A stretch of DNA of 64,000 nt, from NCBI GenBank assembly GCA_964654285.1, contig CAZZJC010000024.1:1-64000 (forward strand), in the 5' to 3' direction. Source of the DNA: BJHQ01 sp964654285 (GTDB lineage: Bacteria; Planctomycetota; UBA11346). Below the pieces are notes generated by a model. It did not search any database and was not told where the DNA came from. It worked only from the letters and a program-made list of their open reading frames with translations. Below, piece after piece: positions 16,900-25,514 of this stretch. Position numbers and translations under genes: made by a program. The first letter of the stretch is position 1. The number at the start of each line of letters is the position of its first letter.

Positions 16900-18190
16900 C
16901 GAAAGCCTCCCTCAGGCCATTGCCGATGAGATTGAGCAGGGCGACGAGCACGAAGATCCCCAGGCCGGGGAAGTAGATCAGCCAGGCGCAGGTGATGTTG
17001 TTGCGGCCCTGGTTGAGCAGACCGCCCCAGGTCGCGGCGCTGAGATCGCCCAGGCCGAGGAACGCCAGGCCGCTTTCGGCGCCGACCGCCCCGGCGATGC
17101 CGAAGGTCGCGCCGATGAGCAGCGGGGTGATCGTGTTGGGCAGGATGTGGCGGAACATGATGCGCCAGCGCGGCAGGCCGAGGGCGCGGGTGGCGGACAC
17201 GTAGTCGCGTACCGATTGGGCCAGGAACTCGCCGCGCACCAGGCGGGCGGTGTCGGCCCAGCCGACGAGGCCGAGCACGAAGGTGATCACGAAGATGTCG
17301 CGGCTCCACATCGCCACCACCACCAGGACCAGGATGAAGCGGGGGAAGCACATCATGATCTCGACGATGCGCTGCAGGATGAGATCGATCCAGCCGCCCA
17401 GGAATCCGCTCAAGGCGCCGATGAGCACCCCGATCCCCATCGACAGCAGGGTCGCCAGGACGCCGACGCTCAGGCCGATGCGGATGCCGAAGAGCATGCG
17501 CGCGGCGACATCGTGGCCCGCGCTGTCGGTGCCGCACCAGAACCGGGCGCCACTGTCGCGATTGCGCGTCAACGGCGACAGCAGGCTGGAATTGGCGTAG
17601 GTGGCCTCATAGGAATGCGGAATGAGCGGGAAGATGGTGAAGGAGGGCGGTGCGGCTGGGCGATCTCCGCGTTCCTCTGCCGGGGTGCGCTCCCAGTCGC
17701 TCAGGGCGGCGCGGCGCTCGACCACGGTCGGAAGGTTGCCACCTGCGCCGGTGTAGCGCCGCCACAACGGCTGCCAGGTGCCCTGACCGGTGGGCACCAG
17801 CGGCAGCATGGCGGCGATCCAGGCGAGCAGCGCCAGGCCGGTGCCGGCGAGGACGCGCTGCGACAGGGTCCAGCGCCGGCGCAGCAACCAGCCGGCGAGG
17901 AGCAGGAACGGCAGCAGCAGCGCGACGATGTTGAAGAACAGATCGTGATGCTTGGGATAGGTCCAGACGTTGAAGAGATCGGTGAGGATCGGCACGCTCC
18001 AGCCCGATTGATCGCGCCACAGCAGCGCCGATTCGCTGCACAGGAAGGGCGCATAGATGCCCAGGACCAGGATCGCCAGCAAGGCACGCACCGCCCAGCG
18101 TGCGCCGGGCCGCGACCAGAAACGGCCCAGCGCCAGCGCCGCTGGCGAGGCAGCAGGCACAGGTCCAACCGGATCGGCCGCCTCACCCAT
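16883..18190 (-). CDS. Peptide ABC transporter permease (OppC/YejE-like), N-terminally extended
   Basis: This 435-residue permease is much longer than a standard DppC (about 300). The first helix is followed by extra hydrophobic segments (FFNIVALLLPFLLLAGWLL and a second pair near 120-145) and a soluble stretch near 150-230 (SFTIFPLIPHSYEA), as in the YejE branch. The C-terminal binding-protein-dependent permease domain starts near GTDSAGHDVAARMLFGIRIGL and has the EAA-type loop RGEFLAQSVRDYVSATRALGLP. It overlaps the upstream permease gene by eight bases. Confidence 0.9.
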   Translation of the reverse strand: MGEAADPVGPVPAASPAALALGRFWSRPGARWAVRALLAILVLGIYAPFLCSESALLWRDQSGWSVPILTDLFNVWTYPKHHDLFFNIVALLLPFLLLAGWLLRRRWTLSQRVLAGTGLALLAWIAAMLPLVPTGQGTWQPLWRRYTGAGGNLPTVVERRAALSDWERTPAEERGDRPAAPPSFTIFPLIPHSYEATYANSSLLSPLTRNRDSGARFWCGTDSAGHDVAARMLFGIRIGLSVGVLATLLSMGIGVLIGALSGFLGGWIDLILQRIVEIMMCFPRFILVLVVVAMWSRDIFVITFVLGLVGWADTARLVRGEFLAQSVRDYVSATRALGLPRWRIMFRHILPNTITPLLIGATFGIAGAVGAESGLAFLGLGDLSAATWGGLLNQGRNNITCAWLIYFPGLGIFVLVALLNLIGNGLREAFDVRAS

Positions 18191-19682
18191 ACCGGCTCCG
18201 GATGCGCGGATCGACCACGCCGTACAGGATATCGGCGATGAGGATGCCGACGAGGAGCAGGCCGACCGAGATCACCGTCGTCCCCATCACCAGCGGCGCA
18301 TCGCTCTGCCGCGCCGCATCGACCAGAAGCAGGCCAAGACCCTGGATCGAGAAGATGTTCTCGACGAAGGTGAAGCCGGTGAACAGCTCGGCGAGCAGGC
18401 CGGAACCCAGGGTGATCATGGTGATCATGCTGTTGGGCAGCGCATGGCGGTAGATGACGGAATCCTCGGAGCAGCCCTTGGCGCGCGCCGTGCGCGTGTA
18501 ATCGGCCGTGACCTGGTCCAGGAGCGACCCGCGCATGTAGCGCGACAGCACGGTGAAACTGGCATAGGTGATGCAGATCAGGGGCAGGAATCCGTGCCAG
18601 GCGTAGTCGGTCAGGCGCTGCCACCACGGCCAGTTTTCCGACCCCGGCGTCCACAGTCCCGCGTTCGGGAACGGGGCCGGCCGACCCGAGGATTCGGTGC
18701 ACAGGTGGTGCAGCATCACGGTGCCGACGAAGATCACCGGCAGCGACCAGAGCAGGAAGAGGACGTTGGTGGTGATCGAGTCCTCGACGGTGCCGATCCG
18801 GCGTGCCGAGCGGATTCCGAGCGGGATCGAGATGCCCCACGACAGGATGATCGACAGCACCACGAGCCAGGCGGTGACCTGCCAGCGCTGGCCGATCAAG
18901 GTGAACACGTAGGCCTTCTTCGTCTCGGACCAGAGCTGGCCGGTGAACAGCTTGCCCATGACATCGGTGAATCCCGTCTCGCCCAGGATCGCCGACCAGC
19001 GGTCGCCGGCAGTCACCTCGTAGCGGGCGCGGTTGCGCGGATCCTGGATGAAGGCGATGAGGCGCGCCCGCTTGTCGCTGGCCGCCTGGTCGCTGGTGAC
19101 GAAACCACGTGCGGCATCACGGCGGTAATCGATCCGGTTGGCGCGCAGGAACTGGTTGTCATCGCGGATGCGGTTCAGCAGCTCGACCGGCAGCTCACGC
19201 GCCTCACTGGGTGAAACGGAAGTATAGGCGCACAGGCTGAACGCCAGGCTGGCGGGGCCATGCAGATCGGCGCAGGCGTCATCGGCCAGGATCGCGGCCA
19301 GCGGCAGGACCGCAAATCGGCCATAGAGCCACAGTTCCTTCTCGGCGCGGGATTTTTCGGATTCCTTGCCGGGGGCGGTGGGGGACGCCGCGCGCAGCCG
19401 GGCCTCGATGGACGCCCGATCGGTGAAGCCGCGCAGATTGACCACCGCCGGCAGATCGTTGCCGGCGCGGCGGAAGCGGTCGAGGTAGTTCTCGAGGTTC
19501 GAGGAGCCATTGCCTTGCCGGCTGTCAGCACGAGCGGTGCCGCCGGCCGCCTCGCTCTGCGCCAGTTGCAGTTCCTCGACCAGGGACATCCCCTGCAGGC
19601 GCAGCACGGCGAAGTTGATGAGCAGGATCCCGACCATGGTCGGGATCATCCATAAAAGCCGCCTGAAGACGTAGGCCCACAC
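18183..19682 (-). CDS. Peptide ABC transporter permease (OppB/YejB-like), long periplasmic insert
   Basis: A 499-residue inner-membrane protein that begins with the typical YVFRRLLWMIPTMVGILLINF helix of peptide permeases. A large soluble insert of about 210 residues (roughly 45-255) follows before the second helix (WQVTAWLVVLSIILSWGISIPLG). The conserved loop RYMRGSLLDQVTADYTRTARAKG and the final helices match the DppB/OppB/YejB group. The big insert is shared with extended YejB-like permeases and probably faces the periplasm. It follows the binding-protein gene after nine bases. Confidence 0.9.
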   Translation of the reverse strand: MWAYVFRRLLWMIPTMVGILLINFAVLRLQGMSLVEELQLAQSEAAGGTARADSRQGNGSSNLENYLDRFRRAGNDLPAVVNLRGFTDRASIEARLRAASPTAPGKESEKSRAEKELWLYGRFAVLPLAAILADDACADLHGPASLAFSLCAYTSVSPSEARELPVELLNRIRDDNQFLRANRIDYRRDAARGFVTSDQAASDKRARLIAFIQDPRNRARYEVTAGDRWSAILGETGFTDVMGKLFTGQLWSETKKAYVFTLIGQRWQVTAWLVVLSIILSWGISIPLGIRSARRIGTVEDSITTNVLFLLWSLPVIFVGTVMLHHLCTESSGRPAPFPNAGLWTPGSENWPWWQRLTDYAWHGFLPLICITYASFTVLSRYMRGSLLDQVTADYTRTARAKGCSEDSVIYRHALPNSMITMITLGSGLLAELFTGFTFVENIFSIQGLGLLLVDAARQSDAPLVMGTTVISVGLLLVGILIADILYGVVDPRIRSRYG

Positions 19683-19691
19683 GGGATCGGA

Positions 19692-21563
19692 TCAGTTGCG
19701 CAGGAACCAATGCCGGCGGTCTTTGACGTAGTATTTCGAATTCCACACCAGAAGCGGGTGGTATTCATCGAGACCGCGCACCACGCCATCGAGCCAGCGC
19801 TCGCGATCGGTCGATCCGGCTGGTGGCTGGTTCTGCCAGACCACCACTCCTTCAGCACTGCGGAAGAACAGGTACGGCTGTTCCTCGTGCAGGATGGCCT
19901 GGATCTCCTTGCAGATCGCGATGCGCTCGGGAATGAGGAAGGTCAAGCGCAGCCGCTCCGCCAGTTCGTCCACCCGCGCGTTCTTGAAACCGCAATGGTT
20001 GCTGCCGGCCTGCACTTCGGCCTGGCTCGAATGCCAGGTCTGGTAGTAGTCGAGATCCCAGCCTTTCTGCCAGCCGCCGGTCACGGCGTCGAAATCCTTG
20101 TCCTCGTAGACGCGCAGCAATTCCTTCCACTCCAGCGGAGTCGGCTTGCATTCGATGCCGAATTTCTTGAGTTCGTTGCGGAAGATGCCCAGGGCATTGT
20201 CCCATTCCGGGCTGTTGGCGTAATATTTGATGGTGAAGGAGAACGTCACCTTCTGCCCGTTGATGGTCTTGTCGAGCAGGCCATCGCCATCGCTGTCCGT
20301 CCAGCCCGCCGCAGTGAGCAGATCGCGCGCCAGCTTGGCATCGTTCCGGAAGGGCTTCAGGTCGCGGTTGTAATAGGGCGTGTCGGGGTGGGCATCGGCC
20401 AGGATCGATTGACCGAGACCGAAATAGACGTCGCGGATGATGCGGCTCTTGGGGAAGATGTGCGCCATCGCCTGGCGCACCCGCTTATCGTCAAATGGCG
20501 CCCGGCGCATGTTCCAACCCAGGTAGTAAAACGCATTGTCCTTGACCCGCTCCCAGCCGAGTTCGCCGGTACGGCCCGACTTCGGATCGGCCTCATTGCA
20601 GGCGGCGAAACGGGGTTCCGCCCGATCCAGGATTTCACTCTTGTACTGGAGCGGTGTCAGCGAATACGTGTGGACCTGGCCGTTCTTGAAGGCGACCAGC
20701 CGGGCTGCCGGTTCGCGGATCAGGAGGTTCTGCTCGATACGGTCGAAATGCAGGGGTATGCCCCAATACCCCGGATTCCGCACGAAGACGGCGCGATTGT
20801 CCGGCTCGAAGACTTCCAGGCGGTAGGGCCCCACGCCGACCACGCCATGCATCTCATCGAACCAGTGTTTGTTGAAGGCGGCGCCGAAGCGTTCGGGCGC
20901 GATCGGCGTCCCATCCCGGTTGCATGCATAGATGTGCCGGGGGGTGGGACTCAACTCAACGCTTCCATCCAGGTCGGTGTAGAGCTTGCGCTTCCAGCGC
21001 ACGATCAGCGTCTGATCGTCGGGAGTCTCGACCTTTTCGATATCCTCGTAGTAGCTGCGCAACGGGGCGCAGTCGACCTGAGGGTTGAGGATCACTTCGA
21101 TGGTGAACGCGATGTCCTTCGCGGTCATCGGCACATCGCGGTCGAGCCAGGCGAATTCCGGCTTGCTGGCGCAGACCGGACGCTGCCACATCACTCCTTT
21201 ACGGATGCTGAAGGTGAAGGTCTTCCAGTCATCGCTGATCACCACCGATTCGGCCAGAGAGCTCTGCCAGGCATCGGGCACCGTCACCGAACGTTCGCAG
21301 AGCGAGTCGCTGGTCAGCAGGCCGACAATGGTCGAGGTGGTCGAATTGTCGAGGAAGCTGTTCAACCCCTTAGGGGTCTCACCGAAGGTGCGCAAGGTCC
21401 CGCGCTGCTTCGCCGGGTCGTTGGGCGTGCGGTCGTAGGGGATGAGGAAGTTCACTCCCAGCTTGGGGATGCCATCGCGGGCCGGATCCGGCGCCTCGCC
21501 GGACACCAGGGGGAGGACGCTGCCGGCGAAGAGGCTCGCCGCGAGGATCAGGGCATGGCGCAT
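19692..21563 (-). CDS. Extracellular solute-binding protein, family 5 (peptide)
   Basis: A 623-residue binding protein with a signal peptide (MRHALILAASLFAGS, cut near VSGEA). SBP_bac_5 features include the fold around DSTTSTIVGLLTSDSL-like early strands, MTAKDIAFTIEVILNP, YWGIPLHFDRIEQN, and FDDKRVRQAMAHIFPKSRI. It should capture peptides, or in the Yej branch modified peptides such as microcin C-like compounds, and feed the two long permeases. The start was chosen for the signal peptide and a promoter eight bases upstream. It is the first gene of a four-gene operon and is divergent from larE across 154 bases. Confidence 0.9.
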   Translation of the reverse strand: MRHALILAASLFAGSVLPLVSGEAPDPARDGIPKLGVNFLIPYDRTPNDPAKQRGTLRTFGETPKGLNSFLDNSTTSTIVGLLTSDSLCERSVTVPDAWQSSLAESVVISDDWKTFTFSIRKGVMWQRPVCASKPEFAWLDRDVPMTAKDIAFTIEVILNPQVDCAPLRSYYEDIEKVETPDDQTLIVRWKRKLYTDLDGSVELSPTPRHIYACNRDGTPIAPERFGAAFNKHWFDEMHGVVGVGPYRLEVFEPDNRAVFVRNPGYWGIPLHFDRIEQNLLIREPAARLVAFKNGQVHTYSLTPLQYKSEILDRAEPRFAACNEADPKSGRTGELGWERVKDNAFYYLGWNMRRAPFDDKRVRQAMAHIFPKSRIIRDVYFGLGQSILADAHPDTPYYNRDLKPFRNDAKLARDLLTAAGWTDSDGDGLLDKTINGQKVTFSFTIKYYANSPEWDNALGIFRNELKKFGIECKPTPLEWKELLRVYEDKDFDAVTGGWQKGWDLDYYQTWHSSQAEVQAGSNHCGFKNARVDELAERLRLTFLIPERIAICKEIQAILHEEQPYLFFRSAEGVVVWQNQPPAGSTDRERWLDGVVRGLDEYHPLLVWNSKYYVKDRRHWFLRN

Positions 21564-21571
21564 GGTGCGGC

Positions 21572-21599
21572 ACCCTAGCCGGCCGCCGGCGCGAGCCAA
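21572..21599 (-). promoter_or_regulatory. Promoter of the peptide transporter operon (TTGGCT-N16-TAGGGT)
   Basis: On the minus strand TTGGCT (21594-21599), 16 bases, TAGGGT (21572-21577), then gccgcacc and ATG at 21563. It is back to back with the larE promoter. Confidence 0.5.
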
Positions 21600-21680
21600 A
21601 TGCCCGGCGCCCGGGGATGCGCGGAGGTGTGCAATCTGGGCGATCCCACCATTCCGGCCGAGACCTGGCGTGCGACGGCA

Positions 21681-21707
21681 TTGCCCGCCGGGTCGGCAAC
21701 CTAGCAT
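21681..21707 (+). promoter_or_regulatory. Promoter of larE (TTGCCC-N15-TAGCAT)
   Basis: TTGCCC (21681-21686), 15 bases, TAGCAT (21702-21707), then ten bases to the ATG at 21718. The -10 hexamer is identical to that of ftsK. Confidence 0.55.
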
Positions 21708-21717
21708 CCGCAGCGAC

Positions 21718-22644
21718 ATGGTCACCCCGCCTCCTGCCGCCGCGCTGGCGCCCAACCCTTTGGAAAGCCTGGCAATGGCCAAGGAATCCGCGGCATTGGC
21801 CAGGTTGCGCGGTTATGGCGCCTGCCTGGTGGCTTTTTCCGCCGGGGTGGATTCGACCTACCTGCTCGACCTCGCGGTCGATGCGCTGGGAAAAGACCGC
21901 GTCGTCGCCGTGACCGCCGACAGTCCTTCCCTGGCGCGCCACAGCCTGGAAGAGGCCCGCGTCTTCTGCCACGAACGCGAAATCGAGCATCTGGTGGTCG
22001 CGACCGACGAGTTCGCTTCATCGGACTACCTCGCCAACGATGGCCAGCGCTGCTATCACTGCAAATCGGCACTGATGAAGGCGATGAGCACGCTTGCGCT
22101 CAGCCTGGTCGAACAGGGGCGGCTGAAGGACGGGGCGAAATTCCTGATCGGCGCCATCGCCGACGACCTCGGCGACTACCGGCCGGGCATGCGCGCATCC
22201 GCCGAGGCCGGCGCGTGCTGGCCGCTCGCCGACGCCGGCTTCAGCAAGGCCGAGGTGCGCGAACGCAGCCGCGCACGCGGTCTTCCGACCTGGAACCGCC
22301 CGGCGGAGCCGTGCCTGTCGAGTCGCCTGCCCTACGGCGAACCGGTCACCATCGAGGCGCTGGCGATGATCGAGCAGGCCGAACGCATCCTGCGCACCTT
22401 CGGCTTCCCGACCTGCCGCGCCCGGCACCACCGCATCGGGGGAGGCTCCGGCCCGGTGCGCGGCCACCTGCTGCGCATCGAAGTCCCGGTCGACGACCTC
22501 GCCCGCGTCGTCGCCAGCCGCGAGATCCTGCTGCCGGCGCTGCGGGCCTGCGGCTACGCCAACGTGACCCTCGACCTCGCCGGATTCGCCAGCGGCGGCT
22601 ACAACGCGCTGCTGGTCCAGCAACCGCAACAGCAGCAGCAATGA
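21718..22644 (+). CDS. larE: ATP-dependent sacrificial sulfur transferase LarE
   Basis: LarE adds sulfur to the pyridinium precursor of the nickel-pincer cofactor of lactate racemase and related enzymes. The 308-residue protein has the PP-loop SAGVDST (about residues 41-47) that adenylates the substrate, and the motif EPCLSSRLPYG, whose Cys199 corresponds to the sulfur-donor cysteine of characterised LarE. RCYHCK near 111-116 is also typical. A Gln-rich tail ends the protein. It overlaps larB by four bases (ATGA). larC and larA are not in the window. Confidence 0.93.
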   Translation: MVTPPPAAALAPNPLESLAMAKESAALARLRGYGACLVAFSAGVDSTYLLDLAVDALGKDRVVAVTADSPSLARHSLEEARVFCHEREIEHLVVATDEFASSDYLANDGQRCYHCKSALMKAMSTLALSLVEQGRLKDGAKFLIGAIADDLGDYRPGMRASAEAGACWPLADAGFSKAEVRERSRARGLPTWNRPAEPCLSSRLPYGEPVTIEALAMIEQAERILRTFGFPTCRARHHRIGGGSGPVRGHLLRIEVPVDDLARVVASREILLPALRACGYANVTLDLAGFASGGYNALLVQQPQQQQQ

Positions 22645-23285
22645 CCCTCAACCTCGATCACGACCGCGAACGCCGCTGCGGCTTCCCCGAGGTGGTCTAC
22701 GGTGCGGGCAAGACGGTGGAGGAGCTCATCGCCGCCTGCCGTCGCCTGGTCACCCATCATGGCCGGGTGCTGGCGACCCGGTGCAGCGATGACGGACTGG
22801 CCGCGCTGGGCGCCGCGCTGCCCGCCGGAAGCTGCCACCAACGCAGCCGCTGCTTCAGCCTCGGCACCCCGGAAGCGACCCTCGGCCCGGTCGCGCTGAT
22901 CAGCGCCGGCACCAGTGACGAGCCGGTGGTCGAGGAATGCGCGGTCACCCTGGCCATGCGCGGTTGCCGGGTCGAACGCTTCGCCGACTGCGGGGTCGCC
23001 GGCGTGCACCGCCTGCTCGACCGCATCGACGCCATCCGCGCCTGCCGCTGCGTGGTGGTGGTCGCGGGAATGGACGGCGCGCTGCCGTCCGTCGTCGGCG
23101 GGCTGGTGGACATTCCCGTGATCGGCTGCCCGACCTCGATCGGCTACGGCGTCGCCGCCGGCGGCACCGTGGCGCTGGGCACCATGCTCGCGAGCTGCGC
23201 CGCCGGGGTCACCGTGGTCAACATCGACAACGGCTTCGGCGCCGGCTTTGCCGCCGCGAGCATAGCCCGGCTTGCCGCCCGCTGA
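22641..23285 (+). CDS. larB: Pyridinium-3,5-biscarboxylic acid mononucleotide synthase LarB
   Basis: LarB carboxylates and hydrolyses nicotinic acid adenine dinucleotide, the first step of nickel-pincer cofactor synthesis. The protein (214 aa) has a short N-terminal part with FPEVVYGAGKT and a PurE-like C-terminal domain: ISAGTSDEPVVEECAVTL, VVVAGMDGALPSVVGGLVDIPVIGCPTSIGYG and NIDNGFGAGFAA. These are diagnostic for LarB rather than PurE. Start and end of the larE-larB pair are coupled. LarC, which inserts nickel, must be elsewhere if the cofactor is made. Confidence 0.94.
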   Translation: MTLNLDHDRERRCGFPEVVYGAGKTVEELIAACRRLVTHHGRVLATRCSDDGLAALGAALPAGSCHQRSRCFSLGTPEATLGPVALISAGTSDEPVVEECAVTLAMRGCRVERFADCGVAGVHRLLDRIDAIRACRCVVVVAGMDGALPSVVGGLVDIPVIGCPTSIGYGVAAGGTVALGTMLASCAAGVTVVNIDNGFGAGFAAASIARLAAR

Positions 23286-23309
23286 CCCCCCTCACCGCAA
23301 CCGTCGACC

Positions 23310-23675
23310 ATGCGCCCGTTCGCCCCCATCCTGCTCCTGATCGCCTCCAACCTGTTCATGACGGTGGCGTGGTACTGGCACCTCAAAGGCCCGAAATGGC
23401 CGTTGTTCGCCATCATCCTGGTCTCGTGGCTGATCGCCCTGCCGGAATACTGCCTGGCGGTGCCGGCCAACCGCCTCGGCCATGCCGGGCTCGGCGGGGT
23501 CTACAGCGCGGCGCAGCTCAAGATCCTCCAGGAAGGCATCGCCATCACGGTCTTCCTGGGATTCTCGCTCTGGTACCTGAAGGAGACCCCGCGCTGGCAG
23601 GATCTCGCCGGCTTCGGCCTGATCCTCGCCGGCCTGGCGGTCGCCCTCAGCGGCCGCCAGGCGGTTCCCGGCTGA
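23310..23675 (+). CDS. DMT-type small membrane protein (DUF486 family)
   Basis: A 121-residue protein with four hydrophobic segments and the pattern of the DUF486 family: an early NLFMTVAWYWHLK, the central SWLIALPEYCLAVPANRLGH and the C-terminal LQEGIAITVFLGFSLWYLKE. The family belongs to the drug/metabolite transporter superfamily, but its substrate is not established. It lies 24 bases after larB on the same strand and may be part of that transcript; a link to nickel or cofactor handling would be guesswork. Confidence 0.85.
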   Translation: MRPFAPILLLIASNLFMTVAWYWHLKGPKWPLFAIILVSWLIALPEYCLAVPANRLGHAGLGGVYSAAQLKILQEGIAITVFLGFSLWYLKETPRWQDLAGFGLILAGLAVALSGRQAVPG

Positions 23676-23694
23676 CGGACGCCATCCCCACCGC

Positions 23695-24579
23695 TCATTC
23701 CAGCCGGGCCGCGCCCGGACTGCTGCCGTACCTCCGCCGCCAGACGCGGCAGAAATAGGCCGGATCCGCGAATCCGACCAGGCGGGCGATGTCCCGCACG
23801 CGCAGGCGGGGATCCGCGACGAGCGCCCGGGCCCGTTCCAGCCGCTGGCGTTGGATGTAGGCGACCAGGGTCTCGCCGGTCTCCTTGCGGAAGGTCCGGG
23901 TCAGATGATCGGGGTGGCAGCCGACCCACTCGGCCAGGGCACCGATCGAGAATTGCGTCGAACCCAGGCGGGAATCGATGATGCCGCGGGCCAGGCGGAC
24001 GCGGTCAGACCCCTCCTTTCCCGGCGGGGGCGCCGCCAGGAGCGCGGCCCGCACCAGACCGCAGGTCGCGAGCAGCAGGCCACGGCCGGCAACCTCCGGT
24101 TCGCGACCTCGGGCGAGTCCGGCCAGGCAGTCGACCGCGGTGACGAGGGCATCATCCTCGATGAAATCCGGTCGCATCACCCCGGGACAGTTCGGATCCT
24201 TCTCGATCGGCAGGGCAAGGTGATAGCTCAGGCGGCGTCCGGTCAGCCAGATCACGATGTTGGCGAAGGCTCCCGCCTTGCGATCGACCCTTTCCTGGTG
24301 CGCCAGCAAGGGCGGCAGCAGAAGGCACGATCCCGCGCCGACCGCCAGTTCGCCATGCGGGGTCAGGAACCGGCTGCGGCCGGTGAGCTGGATGAACAGT
24401 TCCGGAAAGGAGTGCCAATGGCCACCCTCGGGCTTGGCGGGGGCCGGGCCGACGGCGCACGGCTGGTCGCCGGATTCCAGCCGGGCGATGAGGTCGCCAC
24501 AGACCCGCGCGAGGAGGTCGCGCAGGATCGGGATGGGCATCTCCCGGCTGAGCAGCGGAATCGGAAAAGTCCAAGTCAT
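23695..24579 (-). CDS. AraC/XylS-family transcriptional regulator
   Basis: A 294-residue regulator with an N-terminal cupin-like effector domain (HWHSFPELFIQLTGRSRF near residues 54-72 and LLLPPLLAHQERVD) and a C-terminal double helix-turn-helix of about 100 residues. The second HTH carries the family signature VRDIARLVGFADPAYFCRVWRRRYGSSP. It lies divergent from thuA and the GH31 gene, so it probably senses a sugar and controls that cluster; the ligand is unknown. Its promoter overlaps the 135-base divergent region, with the -10 element only six bases before the ATG. Confidence 0.92.
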   Translation of the reverse strand: MTWTFPIPLLSREMPIPILRDLLARVCGDLIARLESGDQPCAVGPAPAKPEGGHWHSFPELFIQLTGRSRFLTPHGELAVGAGSCLLLPPLLAHQERVDRKAGAFANIVIWLTGRRLSYHLALPIEKDPNCPGVMRPDFIEDDALVTAVDCLAGLARGREPEVAGRGLLLATCGLVRAALLAAPPPGKEGSDRVRLARGIIDSRLGSTQFSIGALAEWVGCHPDHLTRTFRKETGETLVAYIQRQRLERARALVADPRLRVRDIARLVGFADPAYFCRVWRRRYGSSPGAARLE

Positions 24580-24585
24580 GTCGCG

Positions 24586-24612
24586 AGTGTCCCCTTGCAG
24601 CGGAACAGGCAA
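24586..24612 (-). promoter_or_regulatory. Promoter of the AraC regulator gene (TTGCCT-N15-GACACT)
   Basis: On the minus strand TTGCCT (24607-24612), 15 bases, GACACT (24586-24591), then cgcgac and ATG at 24579. On the other strand the region holds TTGCAG (24595-24600) and TATGAT (24619-24624), a possible promoter for thuA. Confidence 0.5.
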
Positions 24613-24714
24613 GATGCATATGATCCGCCCGTCGCACTGGAAATGCGACCAAACCACCACGCCACCAACCCACAACCGCGCCACCGCAGCGCCGATCAAC
24701 CACGAGGAAATCCT

Positions 24715-25470
24715 ATGACTCAGCTTCGCGTCACCGTCTGGGGCGAGAACGTCCACGAGCAGACCAGCAAGGCCGTCGGGGCGATCTACCCCAAGGGCAT
24801 GCACACCTGCATCGCCGACGCGCTCAACCAGGACGCCCGCATAACCGCCCGCACCGCGACCCTGCAGGAAGCCGAGCACGGCCTGACCGACGCCGTCCTG
24901 GCCGACACCGACGTGCTCACCTGGTGGGGCCACGCCGCGCACGGCAAGGTGGACGACAGGATCGTCGACCGGGTGCAGAAGCGCGTCCTCGAAGGCATGG
25001 GTCTGATCGTCCTGCACAGCGGGCACCATTCCAAGATCTTCAAGCGCCTGATGGGCACCTCGTGCGATCTCCTGTGGCGCGAGGCCGGCGAGCGCGAACG
25101 CGTCTGGGTCTGCAATCCCGGCCACGCCATCACCCAGGGCCTGCCGGCGCACTTCGTGCTGGAACATGAGGAGATGTACGGCGAACCCTTCGGCATCCCC
25201 AACCCCGATGAAGTGCTGCTGATCGGCTGGTTCCAGGGCGGCGAGGTCTTCCGCAGCGGGGTGACCTACCGCCGCGGCGCGGGCAAGATCTTCTACTTCC
25301 AGCCCGGCCACGAGACCTACCCGACCTACCACCAGCCCCTGGTGCAGCAGATCCTGCGCAACGCCGTGCTGTGGGCGAAACCGGAAGGCGTCTACAAGAC
25401 CGGCTGCCAGCACATCCCCGCCGCGAAGGCGCCGGAACCGATCACCGCCACCGGCGCCTCGGTGCACTGA
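24715..25470 (+). CDS. ThuA-domain protein (trehalose-utilisation type)
   Basis: This 251-residue protein matches the ThuA family, a class I glutamine amidotransferase-like fold without the catalytic triad. Supporting stretches are VTVWGENVHE at the start, DVLTWWGHAAHGKV, GLIVLHSGHHSKIFKRLMG and the late FYFQPGHETYPTYH. ThuA was named from rhizobial trehalose/sucrose use, and recent work links the wider family to 3-keto-sugar metabolism; its exact reaction here is not known. GAGGA precedes the ATG. It is the first gene of a run with GH31 and a Gfo/Idh/MocA oxidoreductase and is divergent from the AraC regulator. Confidence 0.92.
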   Translation: MTQLRVTVWGENVHEQTSKAVGAIYPKGMHTCIADALNQDARITARTATLQEAEHGLTDAVLADTDVLTWWGHAAHGKVDDRIVDRVQKRVLEGMGLIVLHSGHHSKIFKRLMGTSCDLLWREAGERERVWVCNPGHAITQGLPAHFVLEHEEMYGEPFGIPNPDEVLLIGWFQGGEVFRSGVTYRRGAGKIFYFQPGHETYPTYHQPLVQQILRNAVLWAKPEGVYKTGCQHIPAAKAPEPITATGASVH

Positions 25471-25514
25471 ACCGCCCCGTCCTGCCGCAACCCATCCCCC
25501 TGGACGTGAATACC

